DNA of 64,000 nt from Radiobacillus deserti (GCF_007301515.1 NZ_CP041666.1:2418001-2482000); one strand, 5' to 3'. Numbered from the stretch's first letter, positions 1 through 8,622 are shown. Notes: generated by a model from the letters alone, not told the origin. Numbers and translations are program-made.

Positions 1-1
1 T

Positions 2-547
2 AAGCCACAATGGGTAGACGATAGATCCATCACTTGGCTTGATCTGGATGGTGATCATTACAAACTATTGTACGCATCTTCAAATCCAGAAATCATAGAA
101 AAAGCAAAACAAATTACAGGGGATAATGTAATGGCTGCTCTTGGAAAAACCTTATTGATGGTGGCTAGTTCCTTCTTTGGTTATGTTCTTACATCTATTT
201 GGTTTATATGGCCACTATTATTCCTAGTAGTCCTTTTTCTCATTAGAAAAAGGTTATTAGATCAAGACCCCGTTTGGTTATTTTACAGTGGGATAGGGAT
301 TTACATACTAGCGGCTATTATTTATAAAGATCGTTTTTTCATCGACAGTATGTATGAAAGAGCACCGGATTTTCTAACATTTCCAGGTAGTAGTTACTTA
401 TATATATTTGGATTTGGATTATTAGCGTACCTTTTCTCATGGATGGGATACAAGGTGAAAGAATGGTCTTCCATTGTACGTTTATTCTTTTTTATAATCT
501 TCCATCTACTCCTACTCGTTACTTACTTTGGACCATATTTGTTATAA
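2..547 (+). CDS. Membrane protein of unknown function (3' part, start outside window)
   Basis: The frame is open from the first bases of the window, so this is the C-terminal part of a longer gene. The visible 181 residues begin with a soluble stretch (KPQWVDDRSITWLDLDG) and continue into four or five hydrophobic segments ending in TYFGPYLL. I do not recognise the family. The soluble head followed by a membrane tail suggests an integral membrane protein with an extracytoplasmic or cytoplasmic domain. It converges on yutF and shares a bidirectional terminator with it. Confidence 0.6.
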   Translation, partial: KPQWVDDRSITWLDLDGDHYKLLYASSNPEIIEKAKQITGDNVMAALGKTLLMVASSFFGYVLTSIWFIWPLLFLVVLFLIRKRLLDQDPVWLFYSGIGIYILAAIIYKDRFFIDSMYERAPDFLTFPGSSYLYIFGFGLLAYLFSWMGYKVKEWSSIVRLFFFIIFHLLLLVTYFGPYLL

Positions 548-550
548 AAG

Positions 551-582
551 AAACAGCTAGGATTTTATTCCTAGCTGTTTTT
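551..582. terminator. Bidirectional terminator between membrane gene and yutF
   Basis: The inverted repeat AACAGCTAGGA / TCCTAGCTGTT is flanked by A-rich and T-rich runs. It lies between two convergent stop codons and can serve both strands. Confidence 0.85.
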
Positions 583-584
583 GT

Positions 585-1358
585 TTACATAATATTTGGA
601 ATCCATTCCAATAGAGAATGAATTTGATAGGTAGGTTTTATTTCCTCATTTAGAAGCTCTTCTTCTGTTGAAACACCTGTAAATACCATTAATGTATCCA
701 TACCTGATCGGATACCTGCCAATATGTCTGTATGATAGTTGTCCCCTACCATGATAGTCTCCTCATGTTTAAGCCCCAGCTTTTGAATCGCATAGTCCAT
801 AATAATCGACTCCGGTTTTCCAACAAATACAGGTTGTACACCTGTACTAACAGAGATAACAGATGTTAGTGATCCATTCCCTGGTAATAAGCCTCTTTCT
901 GTAGGAATTGCTACATCTCCATTCGTGGATAAGAATGTCGCACCATCTCTTACAAACAAGCAACCTTTTGCTAGCTTTTCATAATTAATTTCTCGATCAA
1001 TTCCTACCACCACATACTCCGCTTCAGACTCGCTCACCAATAGTCCTTCTTGTTCTATAGCCACTTTAAGACCATCTTCTCCTATAACATAAACAGAAGC
1101 GTTCGGCTTTTGTTGTTGAATATAAGCTGCTGTTGCCATACTAGAAGTTACAACTTGGTTGGCATCAGCTGGAATATCCATTTGATTTAACTTATCTGCA
1201 ACTTTTTCCGGTGTAGTAGACGAATTGTTTGTTAGAAATAAGTACGGAACCTCTGCCTTTACTAAAGCTTTCACAAAATCAGAGGCTGCTTCTATTTTCT
1301 CGGTACCGCGGTACATGGTCCCGTCTAAGTCGATTAAATATCCCTTATATGTTTTCAC
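585..1358 (-). CDS. yutF: HAD-superfamily IIA phosphatase, YutF/NagD type
   Basis: This 257-residue protein has the HAD subclass IIA layout. The nucleophile motif DLDGT is at residues 10-14, an NNSS threonine/serine motif is near residue 44, and the acidic motif VGDNYHTD is near residue 204. Members dephosphorylate small phosphorylated metabolites or nucleotides in the cytoplasm; the exact substrate cannot be read from the sequence. It follows yutE on the same strand with a gap of about 12 bases, as in the Bacillus yut cluster, so the two are probably co-transcribed. Length is normal for the family. Confidence 0.9.
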   Translation of the reverse strand: MKTYKGYLIDLDGTMYRGTEKIEAASDFVKALVKAEVPYLFLTNNSSTTPEKVADKLNQMDIPADANQVVTSSMATAAYIQQQKPNASVYVIGEDGLKVAIEQEGLLVSESEAEYVVVGIDREINYEKLAKGCLFVRDGATFLSTNGDVAIPTERGLLPGNGSLTSVISVSTGVQPVFVGKPESIIMDYAIQKLGLKHEETIMVGDNYHTDILAGIRSGMDTLMVFTGVSTEEELLNEEIKPTYQIHSLLEWIPNIM

Positions 1359-1370
1359 CCTAACCCTCCT

Positions 1371-1805
1371 CTATTTAGAAAATGCATTCGCCACTCCTAG
1401 TTCTCCATCTAAATAGGTTCGAATTCTACCACTAAATTGCTCCATTACTTCTCTATGCTTTTTCATAACATCCAAAAGATGTTCATGATTAATCGTAAGG
1501 TATTCTTTAACAAGTGGTATTCGAAGGTCCACGATTTCTTTATAAGCTTCAGAATCATCCTCTAAGAGAACTTTTTCATCCACCAAAATATCAATAATGT
1601 CATGAAAACTTCCTGGATCTCGCATAATAAAACCATCAATCATCATATTGCCTACATCAAGCATTGCTTCAATTGTCATATGTATCATACGTTCTAGACT
1701 TAACTTTTCTAAAAAGGAATCATAAGAGTGTTCAAAAAGCTCTTGAAGTAGTCCATCCACATACAATAACGTTCTTTCTATTTGATCTCGATCAACAAAA
1801 TACAT
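1371..1805 (-). CDS. yutE: HepT-like / DUF86 family protein YutE
   Basis: This 144-residue helical protein fits the DUF86/HepT-like family as found in Bacillus YutE, always next to yutF. In toxin-type HepT RNases the catalytic signature is R-x4-6-H-x-Y. Here the corresponding place reads RIPLVKEY, with lysine where histidine is expected, so nuclease activity is doubtful. No MNT-type antitoxin gene is adjacent. I take it as a housekeeping member of unknown role rather than an active toxin. Confidence 0.8.
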   Translation of the reverse strand: MYFVDRDQIERTLLYVDGLLQELFEHSYDSFLEKLSLERMIHMTIEAMLDVGNMMIDGFIMRDPGSFHDIIDILVDEKVLLEDDSEAYKEIVDLRIPLVKEYLTINHEHLLDVMKKHREVMEQFSGRIRTYLDGELGVANAFSK

Positions 1806-2021
1806 CGATTAACCCTCCATATGTAAATGATTAAGTAGCTAGTATTTTTTTCTCTTTCTTCAGACCATTTTATAAAAAATACTCTCCATTTGTCACTTAA
1901 GGTCATGAAAGACATCAAATAATACAATACTAATACAGTATTTATCATAGCATATTTATTCTATTTAATATTCCTTCCTTGTTTTGCTATCATAAGAATA
2001 GAACGAATGGAGGCGAATGAA

Positions 2022-2288
2022 ATGGGAAAAAGCTTTTTAGAAGATAAGCACATCCAAATTCCTGCACGGAAGGTGAGCTTCAAAGGGAAGTATTACCGAT
2101 ACGATTTACTCGTTGTAGAAGAAAAAGAAGAAGATGGAAACAGAATTGTACTAGACTTAAATGGTAATCGTTTCACCCATATGAAGCTAGAAGATGTGGA
2201 AAAAGAAGGGTTTTTAGAGCACGCACTTCAGCTTACCGAAATTGAAGCAGAGGATATCAAGCCGTTTTTAAGAGAAATTCTCTCATAG
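2022..2288 (+). CDS. Small DUF3055-like protein
   Basis: An 88-residue acidic cytosolic protein. The pattern VSFKGKYYRYDLLVV, then a segment with LDLNGNRF, then EGFLEHALQLTEIEAEDIKPFL resembles the DUF3055 family of Firmicutes, whose function is unknown. I chose the ATG at 2022 because GGAGG lies at the right distance before it; the upstream ATG at 2007 is part of that ribosome-binding site. It is probably co-transcribed with the next small gene, which starts 45 bases downstream. Family assignment is from memory of the motif and is moderate. Confidence 0.65.
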   Translation: MGKSFLEDKHIQIPARKVSFKGKYYRYDLLVVEEKEEDGNRIVLDLNGNRFTHMKLEDVEKEGFLEHALQLTEIEAEDIKPFLREILS

Positions 2289-2332
2289 ATACATGCCTTC
2301 TGGATATTCTACTGGATAGGAGGCGATGATCA

Positions 2333-2617
2333 ATGACAAAAAAAGAAGAAGAAAACAAATACTCCGATTTCTCCAATGTCGAAAGTATGCGTAATTATTT
2401 AATTCCTGAACAACTTCCGGAAGGACCATATGGTAGCCCGATTAATAAGGATGAACCTGTTCAAAATAAGAGTACTCCATGGCGTGAAGGACAGCGTTAC
2501 TATAGTGCCTTTAATTATCCCGACAAAGATCAACATGATAATTTGCCAAGAAAAGTTGAGCCTTATCATCCGCTTCATGATGAAGAAAAAAACCACCAAG
2601 AAGATCCACTTGCGTAG
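2333..2617 (+). CDS. Conserved small hydrophilic protein of Bacillaceae, function unknown
   Basis: A 94-residue polar protein with no membrane segment, no cysteines and many Pro, Tyr and acidic residues. Segments such as EQLPEGPYGSP, KSTPWREGQRYYSAFNY and NLPRK look like those of a conserved Bacillaceae family usually labelled only cytosolic protein. It has a clear ribosome-binding site (GGAGGCGATGATCA before ATG) and is followed by a terminator. No function can be inferred. Confidence 0.65.
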   Translation: MTKKEEENKYSDFSNVESMRNYLIPEQLPEGPYGSPINKDEPVQNKSTPWREGQRYYSAFNYPDKDQHDNLPRKVEPYHPLHDEEKNHQEDPLA

Positions 2618-2624
2618 TCCATAT

Positions 2625-2656
2625 AAAAAACGTTGGTTCAAAAACCAACGTTTTCT
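2625..2656. terminator. Bidirectional terminator after the small gene pair and yutD
   Basis: AAAACGTTGGTT / AACCAACGTTTT forms a stem with A and T runs on both sides, between convergent genes. Confidence 0.85.
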
Positions 2657-2932
2657 TTATGAATCAAGCCTCTTCATCACGAAGTACGCACAGCCGAAAT
2701 TACAATACTCATATAAGTAATCATCAAGGGTGCTTATTTTTGTATCAAAGGCTGCCTTTGGATTTTGATCATCATAAAATCCCTTTAATCGAAGCTGCTC
2801 ATAGCCCCAATCGCCAACGATAAAATCGTATTTACTTAATATATCACTATACCTATTTTCTAAGGCTTCTAAGTTAAATCCATTTTTTACATCTTCAATG
2901 ACTTCGTATTTTTTCCCTGCTATTTCAACCAT
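2657..2932 (-). CDS. yutD: YutD family protein
   Basis: A 91-residue protein with the strongly conserved YutD core: NGFNLEALENRYSDIL, FIVGDWGYEQLRLKGF, then KISTLDDYLYEYCNFGC near the C-terminus. The family is widespread in Firmicutes and its role is not established. I start it at the ATG at 2932, which has AGGGGTG at proper spacing; the frame also contains a GTG three codons upstream. It lies next to yutC and lytH as in Bacillus. Confidence 0.85.
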   Translation of the reverse strand: MVEIAGKKYEVIEDVKNGFNLEALENRYSDILSKYDFIVGDWGYEQLRLKGFYDDQNPKAAFDTKISTLDDYLYEYCNFGCAYFVMKRLDS

Positions 2933-3088
2933 ACTTTTCACCCCTTAAGCTGGTTATAGTGTACCATAAATGTACCTCTTTGGAATATAGTTTGTTGTTT
3001 CCGCTTAATTGGATAACATTCTCTAGCATGAATCTTCCCCTTGCCTTCCAAAATAAAGATGGGGAAGACAACAAGGAGGGTGAGAAAA

Positions 3089-3712
3089 ATGAAACTGAAA
3101 ATGTTTGTCTTTTCTCTTCTGTTTGGAGGAATCGCTTTAGCAGGGTGTGGAACTGCAGAGAATGCAGAAGACGCGGATCGAACGTTAAATGGGGACGGAT
3201 CCTTGAATGAATTTCAGGAACCAACTCAGTTAGATCCTGAACAAGAAATGTCTTCTAGACTAGGTTATGTACGTTATAACAAAGAAGAATTAGATCAAAA
3301 TGAAGAAGACAAAGTGATTCGAATGGATCGTAAGCAATATGCGGATACCATTTCACGTCTCTTACTTCGTAATGATGGGTTTACGGAAGTAGCAACACTT
3401 GTTACGGACGAAGAAGTGCTAATTGCATACAATCAACCCGATAAAATAGAGCGAGATAAAGCCGCATCCATTGCTCGACAAACCGCTTACTCCGTTATTC
3501 CAAGGTTCTTCCACGTTTACGTGTCGGATAAGCCCGTATCCTTTCGAGATATCCAAAGTCTCCAAAACTCCACAACCTTAAGTGATGATTATGACGCAAC
3601 ATTAGATAGCATCATTGAAGATATGAAAAAAGCACCTCAAGGGGATGAGTTTATGGAAAAAAACTTAAACAAGGAAGATCGTGAACACGAGCAATATGAA
3701 CAATACGAGTAA
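3089..3712 (+). CDS. yutC: YhcN/YlaJ-type lipoprotein, YutC-like
   Basis: A 207-residue predicted lipoprotein. The signal peptide MKLKMFVFSLLFGGIALAGC carries the lipobox LAGC, so the mature protein should be anchored on the outer face of a membrane. The mature part is very acidic and contains the YhcN/YlaJ-like stretch with DRKQYADTISRLLL and a VLIAYNQPD segment. In Bacillus this family is linked to spore formation or germination. The start is the ATG at 3089 behind AAGGAGGGTGAG; upstream in-frame ATGs lack a site. It precedes lytH. Confidence 0.8.
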   Translation: MKLKMFVFSLLFGGIALAGCGTAENAEDADRTLNGDGSLNEFQEPTQLDPEQEMSSRLGYVRYNKEELDQNEEDKVIRMDRKQYADTISRLLLRNDGFTEVATLVTDEEVLIAYNQPDKIERDKAASIARQTAYSVIPRFFHVYVSDKPVSFRDIQSLQNSTTLSDDYDATLDSIIEDMKKAPQGDEFMEKNLNKEDREHEQYEQYE

Positions 3713-3716
3713 ATGG

Positions 3717-3749
3717 AAGAGGTGTCTAGAGACATTCTAGGCATCTCTT
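3717..3749 (+). terminator. Probable terminator after yutC
   Basis: An imperfect stem (AGAGGTGTCTAGAG... paired with ...CTAGGCATCTCT) is followed by TTTA directly downstream of the yutC stop. Confidence 0.55.
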
Positions 3750-3829
3750 TACATAACTTTTCCATTAATCTAATCCTTTTAAACGTACACACTAAGGACT
3801 AAGTTTCGAAAAGCAGGAGGTGAACTTCC

Positions 3830-4795
3830 ATGTTAAGAAATCTACTCATAATCTTTTTGCTTATGTTTAGCACTATTCACCCTCTAACTGTCTCTGCTAA
3901 AGAGCAAACTCAAGAAGAAAAAGACCAATTAAAAATGGCGTTATACAAAAAAACAGAAGCTTTAACCCAGATTCCTTGGTACTATTTAGCGGCCATTGAT
4001 CAATATGAAGAGCAAGTAACAAAAGAGCCGGCAAGTGAACTTATTTCCATAACAATTCCTGAACAAAAATGGTATGGGATGGGAAACCCAGCCTACTCCA
4101 CGGATCCAGATTGGATTGGATTATTTGAAGGGCTCGGTAAAGATGGAAATGGAGATCATAAAGCAGAGCGCAATCAGGACGAAGATATTTTATATTCCTT
4201 TGCTCATTACATTACGACATTTGGTCAAACAAAACAGGATATCAAAATCGCTTTATGGAAGTATTACCAGCGTGAATTAACCGTATTAACGATTATGAAT
4301 ACCGCGAAAGTATATAAGAAGTTTGGAACGATTGCATTAAATGAAAGTGATTTCCCACTACCGTTATCTGCTAACTTCAGCTACAGAAGTACATGGGGAG
4401 ATGCTCGCGGATTCGGTGGAAGAAGAATCCATGAGGGGACCGATATTTTTGCCAATTATGGTGTCCCTGTAAAATCAACCACTTACGGAGTCGTAGAAAT
4501 TAAAGGATGGAACCGTTTTGGTGGCTGGCGAATTGGAATTCGGGATATTTACAATCGATATCACTATTTTGCACACCTTAACGGCTTTCAAGAAGGAATC
4601 AAAGTAGGAGATGTTGTAAAGCCTGGAGACGTAATAGGATCCGTGGGAGCCACAGGCTACGGTCCACCAGGTACTTCCGGAAAATTTCCACCTCACTTAC
4701 ATTATGGTATGTATCAAGATAATGGACACAGTGAATGGTCCTTTGATCCATATCCTTATTTAAAAAGATGGGAACAGCGAGCACGAAGAAAATAA
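3830..4795 (+). CDS. lytH: Spore cortex M23 endopeptidase LytH (YunA)
   Basis: A 321-residue secreted M23-family metallopeptidase. An N-terminal signal peptide (about residues 1-23, ending VSA) precedes a spacer and a LytM-type catalytic domain with HEGTD at residues 201-205 and the paired HLHYG motif near 287-291, the expected zinc ligands. In Bacillus subtilis LytH (YunA) is an L-Ala-D-Glu endopeptidase that trims peptidoglycan side chains during spore cortex formation. Position beside the yutC-like gene and length match that protein. A good site (AGGAGGTGAACTTCC) precedes the ATG. Confidence 0.88.
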   Translation: MLRNLLIIFLLMFSTIHPLTVSAKEQTQEEKDQLKMALYKKTEALTQIPWYYLAAIDQYEEQVTKEPASELISITIPEQKWYGMGNPAYSTDPDWIGLFEGLGKDGNGDHKAERNQDEDILYSFAHYITTFGQTKQDIKIALWKYYQRELTVLTIMNTAKVYKKFGTIALNESDFPLPLSANFSYRSTWGDARGFGGRRIHEGTDIFANYGVPVKSTTYGVVEIKGWNRFGGWRIGIRDIYNRYHYFAHLNGFQEGIKVGDVVKPGDVIGSVGATGYGPPGTSGKFPPHLHYGMYQDNGHSEWSFDPYPYLKRWEQRARRK

Positions 4796-4799
4796 TGAA

Positions 4800-4836
4800 A
4801 AGAGGAATTTGGCTAATATACCAAATTCCTCTTTAT
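4800..4836. terminator. Bidirectional terminator after lytH and metS-like gene
   Basis: AGAGGAATTTGG / CCAAATTCCTCT with flanking A and T runs, between convergent coding regions. Confidence 0.85.
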
Positions 4837-4846
4837 CTTTATAATA

Positions 4847-4951
4847 TTAGGATCTTTTTGCGGCCTTAACAGCATACGTAATACTTGCTGCAAGTCCTCC
4901 CCAAATGATGACAATCCCAATAACCGCCATAGTAATAGCACTAGCTGACAT
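4847..4951 (-). CDS. MetS-type small subunit of an NSS transporter (34 residues)
   Basis: A 34-residue single-pass membrane microprotein, starting MSASAITMAVIGIVII and ending AAKRS. Its start overlaps the stop of the upstream transporter gene as TAATG, with AGGAGGTGG just before, so it is translationally coupled. Size, composition and position match the MetS-type small subunits found with NSS-family transporters; in Corynebacterium MetS is needed for methionine and alanine uptake by MetP. It would act in the cytoplasmic membrane beside its large partner. It is too short for most ORF cut-offs. Confidence 0.8.
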   Translation of the reverse strand: MSASAITMAVIGIVIIWGGLAASITYAVKAAKRS

Positions 4952-6462
4952 TATTGTGCCACCTCCTGATCTTCTGACTTAGATGCCTCTGCTGCTTGAT
5001 TCGGCCATTTTTTCAATGTTAGTAATGCTCCGGCGAACATTGCACCAATCGCAACTACCCATCCGTAATTGAATAAGAATTCAATTGGATAATCTCCATA
5101 GTTAGTAGTAATCTCTGATTTGAGGTTTTGAAGCATCATGACACCCAGTACAGCTGGTGTAATAACACCTAGGCAGAATCTCCACCAAAACCCGAGTTTA
5201 ATGTCGGAGATGCCATCCGCATGACTTTGGAAGTCACGAAGTGATTTCACGAACCACGCTACCGCTACAACTTCAAATAGACCTGATAAAGCTACCCCGT
5301 AGTTGTTAATAAAGTGGTCAACGGTATCTAAGAGGTTTAAGCCTCCTTGTGTGGCAAAAAACAGGGACGCAACTGCTGCCAGTCCTCCACCAATCAAAAT
5401 GGATGTGCCACGAGAAATATTAAACTTCTCTTGCAAACCTGCTACATAAGTTTCCGATATAGAAATCATCGACGATAATCCTGCAAGGACCAGTGATAAG
5501 AAGAATAGGACACCGAAGAATTCTGATGCCGGCATTTGGCTTATAATCTCTGGGAATACCATGAAGGCTAACCCAACGCCACTACTTGCAACCTCATTCA
5601 CTTCTACACCGTTTTGAAATGCCATAAATCCTAAGGCTGCGAATACACCGATACCAGCAAGTAACTCGAAAGATGAGTTCGCAAAGCCAGTAATAAATGC
5701 ATTATTCGTAATATCTGATTTTTTCGGTAAGTAAGACGAGTACGTAATCATAATGGCAAAGGCAATCGATAAACTAAAGAAAATTTGTCCATATGCCGCA
5801 ACCCATACTTTACCATCCATAATACTAGACCAGTTAGGCTCAAAGAAAGCTTCTAATCCATCAAGGGCACCAGGCAAAGTAATTGCACGAATGACAATAA
5901 TTATAAATAGAACAACTAATGCAGGAATGAAAATTTTGTTTGCCACTTCAATCCCTTTCCTAACCCCACGGCCTAATGTGAAGAATACAATAGCCCATAC
6001 AAGAAGAAGTGGGAATAAAACAGACGGTACTAAAGAACCAAATACTCCAGGATCTGATAGCTGTAAGTAATCTCCTACAAAGAATGAAGTAGGATCGTCC
6101 CCCCACTGTTGTCCAAAAGAAAAATAAGCATACATAATAGCCCAAGCGATAATTATTGGATAATAAGCAGAGATAACGAAAGATACTGCAACTTGCCACC
6201 AACCGATCCATTCAAGACCTTTACTCATCTTACTATAAGATCTAGGCGCAGATCCACGAAACTTATGTCCGATGGTGTATTCCATGATTAACAGTGGAAT
6301 ACCTGCTGTTAGAAGTGCAAATAAGTATGGTAAGAAAAAGGCACCTCCACCATTGTCGTAAGCTGTATATGGAAATCGCCAGATGTTTCCAAGACCGATA
6401 GCAGACCCCATTGCAGCCATAAGAAAACCAATACGAGTTCCCCATTGTGAACGGTTTTCCAT
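4951..6462 (-). CDS. NSS-family Na+-dependent amino acid transporter
   Basis: A 503-residue integral membrane protein of the neurotransmitter:sodium symporter family. The hallmark AAMGSAIGLGNIWRFPY of TM1 is at about residues 16-32, followed by about eleven further hydrophobic segments. The family couples Na+ entry to uptake of neutral amino acids. A coupled MetS-type small subunit directly downstream suggests a MetP-like role for methionine or alanine, but the substrate is inferred. Bacillus relatives are YocR and YhdH. It is preceded by GGAGGAAACATTCT at the ATG. Confidence 0.85.
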   Translation of the reverse strand: MENRSQWGTRIGFLMAAMGSAIGLGNIWRFPYTAYDNGGGAFFLPYLFALLTAGIPLLIMEYTIGHKFRGSAPRSYSKMSKGLEWIGWWQVAVSFVISAYYPIIIAWAIMYAYFSFGQQWGDDPTSFFVGDYLQLSDPGVFGSLVPSVLFPLLLVWAIVFFTLGRGVRKGIEVANKIFIPALVVLFIIIVIRAITLPGALDGLEAFFEPNWSSIMDGKVWVAAYGQIFFSLSIAFAIMITYSSYLPKKSDITNNAFITGFANSSFELLAGIGVFAALGFMAFQNGVEVNEVASSGVGLAFMVFPEIISQMPASEFFGVLFFLSLVLAGLSSMISISETYVAGLQEKFNISRGTSILIGGGLAAVASLFFATQGGLNLLDTVDHFINNYGVALSGLFEVVAVAWFVKSLRDFQSHADGISDIKLGFWWRFCLGVITPAVLGVMMLQNLKSEITTNYGDYPIEFLFNYGWVVAIGAMFAGALLTLKKWPNQAAEASKSEDQEVAQ

Positions 6463-6701
6463 AGAATGTTTCCTCCTTCATCAAAATGAATGTCTCTTTC
6501 TACTACCTTTATGTTTAAGGTAGAGATAGAATGTTTCAAATTTTTATTTTTTTCTGATATTTATGTATTATAACTAGACCTTTGACCTATGTCAAAGCTT
6601 TTCAAACAAGATTCTCATAAGAAAAACATCCCAGTTTTGTCAGATAATCTAACGGACTTCTCACACCAATTATGTAAGCGTTTTTTAAAGGGGATAAAAA
6701 A
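6463..6701. other. Intergenic region upstream of the NSS transporter
   Basis: This AT-rich stretch should hold the promoter of the NSS gene on the minus strand. I see no clear operator or RNA motif. A cre-like half-match TGTAAGCGTTTTTT near 6672 is too weak to call. Confidence 0.4.
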
Positions 6702-6730
6702 ACCACCATCTTATATAAAAGATGGTGGTT
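6702..6730 (-). terminator. Terminator of the NhaC-family gene
   Basis: AACCACCATCTT / AAGATGGTGGTT stem followed on the minus strand by a run of T, directly after the stop codon. Confidence 0.85.
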
Positions 6731-6734
6731 TAGC

Positions 6735-8273
6735 TTAAGCTTTTCGATGAATAAATAAAGCAACAATCATTATTACTAAAATGGCTACTGCTAAAGAAAC
6801 AACTACAGCTCCTGTCCAGGCAAAACATAAATACCCAATTATCGAAGCTGCAGCACCGATTAAGGCATAAGGAAGTTGAGTTAGGACGTGGTCAATATGA
6901 TTGGCTCCTGCACCTGTAGAAGAAAGAATGGTCGTATCAGAAATGGGCGAACAATGGTCTCCAAATACGGATCCAGCCAATACAGCAGATAAAGCTGGTA
7001 ATACTAGGGAAACATCCGTAACAGCAGCCAACTCTCCAGCAATTGGGAGCATGATTCCAAAAGTACCCCATGAAGTACCTGTTGCGAACGCCATAAAGCC
7101 TGCAACTACAAAGAGTAAAAGTGGAAGATAATCCGGTTTGATAGCAGATGCCGTAACAAGTTCAGCTAAATATTGACCAGTCGCTAACGTATCAATGACT
7201 GAACCAATCATCCAAGCAAGAATTAATATATAGATAGCCGGCATCATCGACTTTAGCCCTTCTAAAACTACATGGATGCTATTTGGCTTATCTTTAGCCT
7301 TTATACCATACAAAATCCAAGCAACGGCAACAGCAAGTACTCCTCCTATAAATAACGAGAGATTTACATTTGTATTACTAAAAATATCCAAAACGTCATA
7401 AGAAGTACCACTTTCTTGAATACCTGTTACGATCATTGCCGTTACGGTTCCGATTACCAATGTGAGAATTGGAACTAGTAGGTCTGCCATTCCACCCTTC
7501 GCTTCCTTTTTAAATGTAGACGAAAGGTCTCCTGGAATATCCCCATTCTTCTCGTCATATAGCTCTCCCGTTTGAATAGCACGTTGTTCATGTACTTTCA
7601 TAGGACCAATATCCATTTTTAAATACACAACGCAGAATACTAGCACTAAACAAGCTAACGCATAAAAGTTATATGGAATCATTCCAACAAAAGCTTCGAA
7701 TGCTTGATAGTCTGTAATGCTATTCGTTGCTAAAATCGTCCCTATTGTGCCAATAATATAAGCACCCCAACTCGAGATTGGTGAAATAACGGTAACAGGT
7801 GCTGATGTCGAATCAATAAAATACGCAAGTTTGGCACGTGATACTTTATGGCGATCGGTTACAGGTCGTGCAATCTGTCCTACCGCAAGACTGTTAAAAT
7901 AATCATCGATGAAAATAATAATTCCTAAAAACGCTGGTACAGCTTGTGCCCCTGTTCTACTATGCACCTTGTTCATTGCCCATTCTCCAAAAGCTTTACT
8001 TCCACCTGATGCGGTCATAAAGGAAGTTGTAACACCTAATAGGAGAAGAAAAACTAGCATATAAATATTTCCTTTCTGCCAGCCTCCATCTGCGTAAAAG
8101 ATTTCGTAAAAAATGGACCATATTTCCTTTAATGATCCTCCTACTTGTCCTTCGTGAATAATAAATGCGCCAACAATAATTCCGATACCTAAAGAAACTA
8201 AAACTTTTCTTGTTAACAACACCAGAACCAGCATAATAATTGCTGGGATTAAAGAATAAATTGTTCCTTCCAT
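6735..8273 (-). CDS. NhaC-family antiporter-like transporter, probable lysine transporter
   Basis: A 512-residue membrane protein of the NhaC Na+/H+ antiporter family, with about twelve hydrophobic segments and conserved polar loops such as IFIDDYFNSLAVG and GDHCSPISDTTILSS. Many family members are annotated only as Na+/H+ antiporters. Here a lysine riboswitch with its own terminator stands directly upstream, which argues that the physiological substrate is lysine, as proposed for the riboswitch-linked NhaC branch sometimes called LysW. It is monocistronic, bounded by its own terminator. Substrate assignment rests on the regulation, not on residues I can identify. Confidence 0.82.
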   Translation of the reverse strand: MEGTIYSLIPAIIMLVLVLLTRKVLVSLGIGIIVGAFIIHEGQVGGSLKEIWSIFYEIFYADGGWQKGNIYMLVFLLLLGVTTSFMTASGGSKAFGEWAMNKVHSRTGAQAVPAFLGIIIFIDDYFNSLAVGQIARPVTDRHKVSRAKLAYFIDSTSAPVTVISPISSWGAYIIGTIGTILATNSITDYQAFEAFVGMIPYNFYALACLVLVFCVVYLKMDIGPMKVHEQRAIQTGELYDEKNGDIPGDLSSTFKKEAKGGMADLLVPILTLVIGTVTAMIVTGIQESGTSYDVLDIFSNTNVNLSLFIGGVLAVAVAWILYGIKAKDKPNSIHVVLEGLKSMMPAIYILILAWMIGSVIDTLATGQYLAELVTASAIKPDYLPLLLFVVAGFMAFATGTSWGTFGIMLPIAGELAAVTDVSLVLPALSAVLAGSVFGDHCSPISDTTILSSTGAGANHIDHVLTQLPYALIGAAASIIGYLCFAWTGAVVVSLAVAILVIMIVALFIHRKA

Positions 8274-8377
8274 ATTCCAATTAAACCTCCTATTTCAGAC
8301 GTCGTCTGATATATGTTGATGTAATTCATGATGAATAGTCCTTTAAGATGGGAGGTTGATTGGCTAAATATAGAAAA

Positions 8378-8413
8378 AAGGCAGGGATAGAAAATAACCT
8401 ACCTCTGCCTTTT
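8378..8413 (-). terminator. Expression-platform terminator of the lysine riboswitch
   Basis: AAGGCAGAGGTAGG paired with CTATCCCTGCCTT and followed by TTTTTT on the minus strand, between the aptamer and the transporter start. Confidence 0.85.
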
Positions 8414-8437
8414 GAAGCACATATGTTATTATCCATC

Positions 8438-8622
8438 TCGATCAGTAGCTCTTCATGTTAGCCATGACAGTATTTCCCCTATTCGAAGTAAATACCAATA
8501 TAAGCACTTAGACATGAGCTTATACTTCGGCAAATAACCCTTTCCATCGTGTTCTTCGTTGTCATCCTCCCACGATATACTCTTGCTATTCGCGCCTCTA
8601 CCTCACCGATCTGATAAGGTTT
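8438..8622 (-). promoter_or_regulatory. Lysine riboswitch (L-box)
   Basis: Read on the minus strand, the conserved L-box blocks appear in order: GAGGTAGAGGCGCGAA, AAGAGTAT, GAAAGGGTTATTTGCCGAAG, and ACTGTCATGGCTAAC followed by AGAGCTACTGATCGAGATGG, which closes the P1 stem with ATCGGTGAG at the 5' end. Binding of lysine normally favours the downstream terminator, so the gene would be on when lysine is scarce. The arrangement aptamer, terminator, transporter is complete. Confidence 0.92.

Noticed and set aside
1371..1805. YutE as half of a HepT-MntA toxin-antitoxin pair
   Set aside because: There is no nucleotidyltransferase gene next to it and the catalytic motif is altered.
6668..6684. cre site TGTAAGCGTTTTTT near the NhaC terminator
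   Set aside because: The right half does not match the consensus and no promoter is nearby.
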